DNA of 11,825 bases, taken from the NCBI GenBank assembly GCA_012517025.1, contig JAAYVT010000572.1, forward strand, positions 1 to 11,825, read 5' to 3'. The position numbers and the translations under genes were made by a program. Of this stretch, positions 1 to 7,160 are shown in pieces (position 1 is the first letter of the stretch; every line of letters starts with the position of its first letter). Below the pieces are notes generated by a model that saw only the letters and a program-made list of their open reading frames with translations, was not told where the DNA came from and made no database searches. The stretch comes from Phyllobacteriaceae bacterium (GTDB lineage: Bacteria > Pseudomonadota > Alphaproteobacteria > Rhizobiales > Ancalomicrobiaceae).

Positions 1-1323
<1,323 letters not shown>

Positions 1324-1347
1324 GCCGATCCGTCCGCGACGATCCTC

Positions 1348-1373
1348 CGACGCCCGCCCTCCGGCGGGCGTCG
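1348..1373 (+). terminator. Intrinsic terminator after ftsH
   Basis: A perfect 11-bp GC-rich stem (1348-1358 with 1363-1373) closes a 4-nt loop CTCC and is followed by TCGTTTC. It starts 24 nt after the ftsH stop, so ftsH transcription probably ends here and the permease downstream needs its own promoter. Confidence 0.8.
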
Positions 1374-1421
1374 TCGTTTCAGGCAGCCGAAAGCCCGGAA
1401 AATCGGGCGGAAACGGCGGCG

Positions 1422-1431
1422 TTGTATACGA
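1422..1431. promoter_or_regulatory. Candidate GntR/FadR-type operator with overlapping -10-like hexamer, upstream of the permease gene
   Basis: TTGTATACGA is a decamer dyad centred on GTATAC with one mismatched pair, and it fits the general GTA-TAC half-site pattern of FadR-subfamily GntR repressors. The overlapping TATACG could serve as a -10 element, although I see no good -35 at the expected distance. It lies 78 nt upstream of the permease start, in the space between the ftsH terminator and that gene. The regulator itself is not in the window, so this is inference from pattern and position. Confidence 0.3.
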
Positions 1432-1509
1432 TTGGCCCGGATGTTGCTCGGGGTGCGCGAGAAGCCGTCTCCGGAGGGGAGGTGGTCGAACCGGACTTCG
1501 GGGGACTCC

Positions 1510-2862
1510 ATGTCTGAGGACATCGATCTCGTCGACGAGCGTCTGCCGTTGCCGCGCCTGGGGGCGCTCGGCCTGCAGCACGTGCTCGTCATGTACGCCG
1601 GCGCGGTGGCGGTGCCGCTGATCGTCGGGCGGGCGTTGAAATTGCCGCCGGAACAAGTGGCCGCGCTGATCGGCGCGGATCTGTTCGCAGGCGGCGTGGC
1701 GACGCTGGTGCAGGCCTGGGGCCTGCCCAAGATCGGCATTCGCCTGCCGGTGATGATGGGCGTGACCTTCGCCTCGGTCGGGCCGATGATCGCGATCGGC
1801 TCCAACCCGCAGGTGGGGCTGCTCGGCATCTACGGCGCGGTGATCGCGGCCGGTGTGTTCGGCATGCTGATTGCTCCGTTCGTGAGCAGGTTGCTGCCGC
1901 TTTTTCCACCCGTGGTGACCGGTACGATCATCACGGTGATCGGCGTCACCTTGATGCGGGTGGGGGTCAACTGGGCCGGCGGCGGCGTCGGCAACCCTGC
2001 CTTCGGCGATCCGATCTTCCTGGCGATCGCCGCCTTCGTTCTGGTGATCATCCTGGCGGTGAGCAAATACGGTCGCGGCTTCCTCGCCAACGTCTCGGTG
2101 CTGTTCGGCATCGTGGTCGGCTGCGTGGCGGCGGCGGCGGTCGGGCTGATGCATTTCGACAAGGTGGCGGCGGCGCCGTGGGTCGGGCTGGTGCTGCCGT
2201 TCCAGTTCGGCCTGCCGGTGTTCGACCCGGCCTCGATCGTCACCATGTGCCTGGTGATGGTGGTGGTGATGATCGAATCGACCGGCATGTTCCTGGCGCT
2301 CGGCGAGATGACCGGCACGACCATCGACGAGAAGCGTCTGGCGGCGGGTCTGCGCGCCGACGGTCTCGGCACGCTGATCGGCGGTGTGTTCAACACCTTC
2401 CCCTACACCTCGTTCTCGCAGAACGTCGGCCTCGTCGGCGTGACGGGCGTGCGCTCGCGCTGGGTGGCGGTGGTCGGCGGCGTCATCATGCTGGTGCTCG
2501 GGCTGATGCCGAAACTCGCCGCGCTGGTCGAGGCGGTGCCGCAATTCGTGCTCGGCGGCGCCGGCCTGTGCATGTTCGGCATGGTGGCGGCGACCGGCAT
2601 CCGGATCCTGGCGGCGTGCGATTTCAAGGCGCGCAAGAACGACTTGCTGGTGGTGGCGATCTCGCTCGGCTTCGGCATGATCCCGCTGGTGGCGCCGAAG
2701 TTCTTCGAGCATCTGCCGCGGGCGCTGGCGCCGTTGCTCGAGTCCGGCATTCTGCTCGCCTCGATCTCGGCGGTGCTGCTCAACGCCTTCTTCAACGGCT
2801 TCGGCGGCGCGAGTGCCCGCGAGGCGGCGGCGCAGGCCGCGCGTGCCGTCGATCACGCCTGA
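1510..2862 (+). CDS. NCS2-family nucleobase:cation symporter, purine (xanthine/urate) type
   Basis: A 450-residue inner-membrane permease of the UraA/XanQ/UapA family, which uses proton or sodium symport to import nucleobases. Hydrophobic segments fill the whole length, as expected for the 14-helix fold. Family marks include QH at residues 23-24 in helix 1, the helix-8 segment IESTG with the conserved Glu256, and the signature QNVGLVGVTG at 304-313. A Gln at the start of that signature is usual for purine (xanthine, urate) carriers, whereas uracil carriers usually have Glu, so a purine substrate is inferred. ATG 1510 is chosen because GGGGGA lies 4 nt upstream and homologues begin shortly before the LGLQH helix; an in-frame ATG at 1432 would add an untypical leader of 26 residues. 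No xanthine dehydrogenase or urate oxidase gene is in view. It stands alone between ftsH and glmM, with terminator-like hairpins on both sides. Confidence 0.93.
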   Translation: MSEDIDLVDERLPLPRLGALGLQHVLVMYAGAVAVPLIVGRALKLPPEQVAALIGADLFAGGVATLVQAWGLPKIGIRLPVMMGVTFASVGPMIAIGSNPQVGLLGIYGAVIAAGVFGMLIAPFVSRLLPLFPPVVTGTIITVIGVTLMRVGVNWAGGGVGNPAFGDPIFLAIAAFVLVIILAVSKYGRGFLANVSVLFGIVVGCVAAAAVGLMHFDKVAAAPWVGLVLPFQFGLPVFDPASIVTMCLVMVVVMIESTGMFLALGEMTGTTIDEKRLAAGLRADGLGTLIGGVFNTFPYTSFSQNVGLVGVTGVRSRWVAVVGGVIMLVLGLMPKLAALVEAVPQFVLGGAGLCMFGMVAATGIRILAACDFKARKNDLLVVAISLGFGMIPLVAPKFFEHLPRALAPLLESGILLASISAVLLNAFFNGFGGASAREAAAQAARAVDHA

Positions 2863-2883
2863 GGGTGCCGCGACGCGACCCTC
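2861..2883 (+). terminator. Weak hairpin directly after the permease stop
   Basis: A 6-bp stem GAGGGT/ACCCTC encloses an 11-nt loop and overlaps the permease stop codon. There is no T-run, so termination here is doubtful; the longer hairpin at 2923-2949 is the better candidate. Confidence 0.3.
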
Positions 2884-2922
2884 GAGCGGGTTCTCGCCGA
2901 GGTTCGATCGATGATATAGGAG

Positions 2923-2949
2923 ACCGCCGTTCCCACCGGGGGCGGCGGT
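2923..2949 (+). terminator. Stem-loop between permease and glmM, terminator or glmM leader hairpin
   Basis: ACCGCCG (2923-2929) pairs with CGGCGGT (2943-2949). An inner CCC/GGG pairing separated by a TT bulge extends the stem, and TTCCGC follows. It begins 60 nt after the permease stop and ends 40 nt before glmM, so it may end permease transcription or sit in the glmM 5' untranslated region. The sequence alone does not decide which. Confidence 0.5.
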
Positions 2950-2989
2950 TTCCGCTCATCGGGGCGAACGACGCGAGGCAGGCTCGGAC

Positions 2990-4336
2990 ATGGCGCGCAA
3001 ATTCTTCGGAACGGACGGTATCCGCGGTCGGGCCAACGCCTGGCCGATCACCCCGGAACTGGCGATGAAGGTCGCCATGGCGGTGGGGTTGGCGTTCCGC
3101 GAGGGCAGTCATCGTCACCGCGTGGTGATCGGCAAGGACACGCGCCTGTCCGGCTACATGATCGAGACGGCGATGGTGGCCGGCTTCACCGCGGTCGGCG
3201 TCGACGTGTTCATGACCGGCCCGATCCCGACGCCGGGCGTGGCGATGCTGACGCGTTCGCTGCGCTGTGACTTCGGGGTGATGATCTCGGCCTCGCACAA
3301 TCCTTACGTCGACAACGGCATCAAGATCTTCGGGCCGGACGGCTACAAGCTGTCCGACGAGATCGAGACCGAGATCGAGGCGCTGATCGAGCAGGACCTG
3401 ACGCCGCGGCTCGCCGCCTCGCAGGACCTCGGCCGGGCCAAGCGCATCGACGGCGTGCAGGACCGCTACATCGAATTCGCCAAGCGCACCCTGCCGCGCA
3501 ATCTGTCGCTCTCCGGCTTGCGGGTGGTGATCGACTGCGGCAACGGCGCGGCCTATCGGGTGGCGCCGGATGCGCTGTGGGAGCTCGGCGCCGAGGTGGT
3601 GAAGATCGGCACCGATCCGGACGGCCGCAACATCAACGACGGCTGCGGCTCGACCGCGCCGGGCCTTCTGCAGAAGAAGGTGCACGAGGTCAGGGCCGAC
3701 ATCGGCATTGCGCTCGACGGCGACGCCGACCGCGTCATCATCGTCGACGAGAAGGGCGAGATCGTCGACGGCGATCAACTGATGGCGGTGGTCGCCGAGA
3801 GCTTCGCCGAAGACGGACGGCTGGCGCAGAACGGCATCGTCGCCACCGTGATGTCGAACCTCGGCCTGGAGCGTCATCTCTCCGGCCTCGGGCTCGGGCT
3901 GCTGCGCACTCAGGTCGGCGACCGCTACGTGGTCGAGGCGATGCGGGCCGGCGGCTACAACGTCGGCGGCGAGCAGTCCGGCCACATCGTGCTCTCCGAC
4001 TATTCCACCACCGGCGACGGCCTGATCGCGGCGTTGCAGATCCTGAGCGTGGTGCAGAAGCGGCAACAGCCGGTCTCCGAGGTCTGCCATCGCTTCGAGC
4101 CGGTGCCGCAGATCTTGAAGAACGTGCGCTTCCGCAGTGGCCGTCCGCTCGACGACGAGGGTGTGCGGGCGGTGATCCGGGGTGCCGAGGAGCGGCTCTC
4201 CGGCTGCGGCCGTCTGGTGATCCGGCCGTCCGGCACCGAACCGCTGATTCGCGTCATGGGCGAGGCCGACGACGCGGTGCTGCTCGACCGGGTGGTCGGC
4301 GACATCGTCGAGGCGCTCGGCCGGGTCGCCGCCTGA
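2990..4336 (+). CDS. glmM: Phosphoglucosamine mutase
   Basis: GlmM interconverts glucosamine-6-phosphate and glucosamine-1-phosphate in the cytoplasm, the step between GlmS and GlmU on the way to UDP-GlcNAc for peptidoglycan and lipopolysaccharide. The 448-residue product matches the usual length of about 445-450. It opens with the family start KFFGTDGIRGRAN. The active-site phosphoserine motif SASHNP places the catalytic Ser at residue 102, as in Escherichia coli GlmM. The metal-binding loop DGDADR is at 243-248, and the C-terminal phosphate-binding loop RPSGTEP at 412-418. All four alpha-D-phosphohexomutase domains are therefore present. A GAGG sequence about 11 nt upstream supports ATG 2990. 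In many Rhizobiales glmM directly follows ftsH; here a permease gene lies between them. A strong hairpin follows the gene. A long open frame on the opposite strand (2792-4408) is only a codon-bias shadow. Confidence 0.97.
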   Translation: MARKFFGTDGIRGRANAWPITPELAMKVAMAVGLAFREGSHRHRVVIGKDTRLSGYMIETAMVAGFTAVGVDVFMTGPIPTPGVAMLTRSLRCDFGVMISASHNPYVDNGIKIFGPDGYKLSDEIETEIEALIEQDLTPRLAASQDLGRAKRIDGVQDRYIEFAKRTLPRNLSLSGLRVVIDCGNGAAYRVAPDALWELGAEVVKIGTDPDGRNINDGCGSTAPGLLQKKVHEVRADIGIALDGDADRVIIVDEKGEIVDGDQLMAVVAESFAEDGRLAQNGIVATVMSNLGLERHLSGLGLGLLRTQVGDRYVVEAMRAGGYNVGGEQSGHIVLSDYSTTGDGLIAALQILSVVQKRQQPVSEVCHRFEPVPQILKNVRFRSGRPLDDEGVRAVIRGAEERLSGCGRLVIRPSGTEPLIRVMGEADDAVLLDRVVGDIVEALGRVAA

Positions 4337-4374
4337 GGCGCCTGCGATCCACCTCTCCGCTCCGTTCTTCCGTG

Positions 4375-4399
4375 CGCCCCACGCCGACCGCGTGGGGCG
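4375..4399 (+). terminator. Terminator hairpin after glmM
   Basis: A perfect 10-bp stem, CGCCCCACGC (4375-4384) with GCGTGGGGCG (4390-4399), closes a 5-nt loop CGACC. It starts 38 nt after the glmM stop. There is no T-run, but the stem is long and GC-rich. Confidence 0.65.
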
Positions 4400-4416
4400 T
4401 CCGCGCATCCGCGCGC

Positions 4417-4442
4417 AAGTCTTCGAAGCGGGCGTAAGACTT
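4417..4442. repeat. Inverted repeat AAGTCTT / AAGACTT
   Basis: AAGTCTT at 4417-4423 is the exact reverse complement of AAGACTT at 4436-4442, with 12 nt between the arms. The octamer palindrome CTTCGAAG (4421-4428) overlaps its left arm. It runs straight into the 18-bp dyad at 4441-4458 and may belong to the same control region. Confidence 0.5.
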
Positions 4443-4458
4443 CGTCAAGGTTGACGAA
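4441..4458. promoter_or_regulatory. Perfect 18-bp dyad, candidate operator
   Basis: TTCGTCAAGGTTGACGAA consists of two perfect 8-base arms around a GG centre. The right arm contains TTGACG, a good -35 hexamer; a TAGAAT hexamer at 4479-4484 lies 22 nt further, too far for a normal sigma-70 spacer. Length and symmetry suit a dimeric helix-turn-helix repressor such as a TetR or MarR protein. No such regulator gene is in the window, so the binding protein is unknown. Confidence 0.45.
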
Positions 4459-4697
4459 TCCTCATCGCCGTCATGGTTTAGAATTCCTCGAGACCTCGAC
4501 GGTCCGACGTCGTCGTTCCACCGTTTCCGGTGCGGGCGGGCGGGATCCGACGCGGTGCGAGGAGACGGCGGAAATCCGCCCTCGTTCGGGTGTCCGGCGG
4601 GCGCCGTCGCGACGGCGGGGAGGGGCGGGGCGGAGGGCGACGGCGCGCGCACGACAGTGTCGGCGTCGAACAAGGTTAGTACCTGGGCGCGAAAACC

Positions 4698-4753
4698 TTC
4701 TCGATTTCACCCTTCATTAACCAACCTCGTGATGAAATCGGTCCGATCGAGAA
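4698..4753 (+). promoter_or_regulatory. Overlapping, mutually exclusive inverted repeats upstream of the outer-membrane protein gene
   Basis: TTCTCGAT (4698-4705) can pair with ATCGAGAA (4746-4753), while CGATTTCA (4702-4709) can pair with TGAAATCG (4733-4740). The two left arms share four bases, so in RNA both stems cannot form at once. A TTAACC hexamer (4717-4722), matching a CtrA half-site, lies between the arms. The element ends 48 nt before the start codon. Whether it acts as DNA sites or as a leader RNA switch cannot be told from sequence. Confidence 0.35.
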
Positions 4754-4801
4754 AGCGGGTCGGTTCGCGGGCGGGCCGTCCGAACAGGCAGGAATGAACC
4801 C

Positions 4802-5680
4802 ATGACCAGGATCGTGACGTCTCTCTTGGCCTCTACGGCCTTCATCGGCCTCGTGACGGCCGCTCAGGCGGCAGACATGGGGTCTCCGCTGCGCGGACCG
4901 GCGGTGGTGCAGCCGCTCACCGAGAGCTCGTCGTCGGGTGGTTGGTATCTGCGCGGCGACGTCGGTCTGGCGATCGCCGGCCGGCCCTCGCTGGAGGACT
5001 ACGACGGTGGCGTGCCCGCGGGCAAGTCGTTCATCCAGCGCGACATGACCGATGCGCCGAAGATCATGCTCGGCGTCGGCTATCAGTTCAACGATTACCT
5101 GCGTGGTGATCTGACCGCCGAATACATGGGCAGCTCGCGGCTGCGCGGCACGGCGATCTACGACTCGACCTACAGCGGTCTGACGTCGGTCAACTACCAG
5201 AACTACGACACCCACATCAACGCCGCGACCTTCCTCGCCAACGGTTACATCGACCTCGGCAAGTATTCCGGCTTCACGCCCTACGTCGGCGCCGGTGTCG
5301 GTGCGTCCTACGTCTACATGGGCGACGTCACCTCGGACAACACCGCCTACATCGTCAGCTCCACCGGCAACTATCCGACGCCGGCCGAGCGCGGCATCAT
5401 GGGCGCCACCGGCAAGTGGAACTTCGCCTGGGCGCTGCACACCGGCATGAGCTGGGACGTGACGCAGAACTTCAAGGTGGACATGGGTTACACCTACAAG
5501 AACCTCGGCAAGGTCACCTCCGGCAACATCAACTGCTTCTCCGGCGCCACCGGTTGCAACGAGCAGTTGACCGCCAAGAACCTCGCCTTCCACGACATCC
5601 ACATCGGCGCGCGGTGGATGCTCGACTCGGCCCCGGCCAAGACCCCGGTCTATTCGGCCCCGGTGGTGGCGAAATACTGA
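4802..5680 (+). CDS. Outer-membrane beta-barrel protein (Omp25/Omp31-like, OMP_b-brl family)
   Basis: A 292-residue secreted precursor. Residues 1-23 form a Sec signal peptide ending AQA, with cleavage before A24-D25. The mature protein begins with a Pro/Ser-rich linker, then GGWYLRGDVG at 46-55, the first strand typical of the small porin-like proteins of Rhizobiales. Alternating aromatic and polar strands follow, such as PKIMLGVGYQF, YVGAGVGASYVYMG and FKVDMGYTYKNLG, ending with HIGARWML and a short proline-rich tail closing in KY. Family members are abundant surface proteins that stabilise the envelope; porin activity is not proven for most. Cys245 and Cys252 sit in a predicted loop and could form a disulfide, which is unusual for this family. 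ATG 4802 has AGGA 8 nt upstream and gives a proper signal peptide. It is a single-gene unit with a long upstream region and a very strong terminator. Confidence 0.9.
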   Translation: MTRIVTSLLASTAFIGLVTAAQAADMGSPLRGPAVVQPLTESSSSGGWYLRGDVGLAIAGRPSLEDYDGGVPAGKSFIQRDMTDAPKIMLGVGYQFNDYLRGDLTAEYMGSSRLRGTAIYDSTYSGLTSVNYQNYDTHINAATFLANGYIDLGKYSGFTPYVGAGVGASYVYMGDVTSDNTAYIVSSTGNYPTPAERGIMGATGKWNFAWALHTGMSWDVTQNFKVDMGYTYKNLGKVTSGNINCFSGATGCNEQLTAKNLAFHDIHIGARWMLDSAPAKTPVYSAPVVAKY

Positions 5681-5695
5681 GATCCGCGGCTCCGC

Positions 5696-5741
5696 ACGGA
5701 ACGAGGGCTCGACGCTCGACGGCGTCGGGCCCTCGTTCCGT
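5696..5741 (+). terminator. Very long terminator hairpin after the outer-membrane protein gene
   Basis: Thirteen perfect base pairs (5696-5708 with 5729-5741) continue through one T-G wobble into six more (5710-5715 with 5722-5727) around the 6-nt loop TCGACG. That makes about 20 consecutive pairs followed by TTT. It starts 15 nt after the stop and isolates this gene from serC. Confidence 0.9.
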
Positions 5742-5751
5742 TTCGGTGCTG

Positions 5752-5796
5752 CGACGAAACGACCGCGAATTTCGCGGGGAATCGATTGATTCGTCG
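5752..5796 (+). repeat. Nested inverted repeats in the serC upstream region
   Basis: CGACGAA (5752-5758) pairs with TTCGTCG (5790-5796). Inside it lies CCGCGAA-T-TTCGCGG (5763-5777). A third dyad, GAATC-GATT-GATTC (5779-5792), competes with the outer stem. These may be promoter-region operators or the upper part of the serC leader. Confidence 0.4.
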
Positions 5797-5821
5797 GCCG
5801 TGAGGCGGTAGCGACGTCGGC

Positions 5822-5871
5822 GGGACACCCCTCCCCACCGAGGGGCGCCCATCTGAAAGGATGGAAGACGC
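5822..5871 (+). ncRNA. Candidate serC leader RNA (serC motif)
   Basis: Two hairpins precede the serC start. In the first, CCCCT (5828-5832) pairs with AGGGG (5841-5845), with possible outer GGG/CCC pairs. In the second, CCATC (5849-5853) pairs with GATGG (5860-5864) around the loop TGAAAG, which puts the ribosome binding sequence AAAGGA partly inside the stem. A conserved serC leader RNA is known upstream of serC-serA in alphaproteobacteria (the Rfam serC leader family). Position and the double hairpin next to the start codon agree with that, but I could not run a covariance search. Confidence 0.5.
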
Positions 5872-7035
<1,164 letters not shown>

Positions 7036-7056
7036 GCCTCGACCCGCATCTCTCCC

Positions 7057-7078
7057 GGCGGCGGCCTTCGCCGTCGCC
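7057..7078 (+). terminator. Intercistronic hairpin between serC and serA
   Basis: GGCGGCGGC (7057-7065) pairs with GCCGTCGCC (7070-7078), nine pairs with one G-T wobble, around the loop CTTC. A tandem octamer ATCTTCCC x2 (7080-7095) follows. With no T-run it may be only a partial terminator or an mRNA processing or stability element that sets the serC:serA ratio. Confidence 0.45.
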
Positions 7079-7160
7079 GATCTTCCCATCTTCCCGAACT
7101 TTCGGACGTCGCGGTCGCGGCGAAGTGTTGCGCGCGGCTCCGTCCCGACGAGGTGCTCTC

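Larger units (their letters stand above)
4337..4801. other. 465-nt gene-free region between glmM and the outer-membrane protein gene
   Basis: No convincing gene was found on either strand; the open frames here (for example 4555-4797 plus and 4254-4673 minus) encode arginine- and glycine-rich low-complexity peptides without family features. The stretch holds the glmM terminator, an inverted-repeat cluster at 4417-4458, and a TAGAAT hexamer at 4479-4484. Further on are short perfect dyads at 4567-4580 (GGCGGA-AA-TCCGCC) and 4602-4617 (CGCCGTCG/CGACGGCG), and overlapping inverted repeats at 4698-4753. It probably carries the promoter and a long 5' untranslated region of the outer-membrane protein gene, and possibly a small RNA. 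Confidence 0.6.

Noticed and set aside
2792..4408. 538-codon open frame on the minus strand opposite glmM
   Set aside because: It mirrors glmM codon bias in GC-rich DNA, is rich in His, Asp, Arg and Ala without domains, and glmM itself is unmistakable.
4451..4484. Standard sigma-70 promoter TTGACG / TAGAAT
   Set aside because: The hexamers are good but the spacer is 22 nt, well outside the usual 16-18; kept only as part of the candidate control region.
4555..4797. 80-codon frame before the outer-membrane protein gene
   Set aside because: Gly/Arg-rich composition, no ribosome binding site seen, and it overlaps the inverted repeats that look regulatory.
4794..4805. Three-codon frame (Met-Asn-Pro-stop) whose TGA overlaps the outer-membrane protein ATG
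   Set aside because: It shares the same ribosome binding site and could in principle couple translation, but so short a frame is expected by chance.
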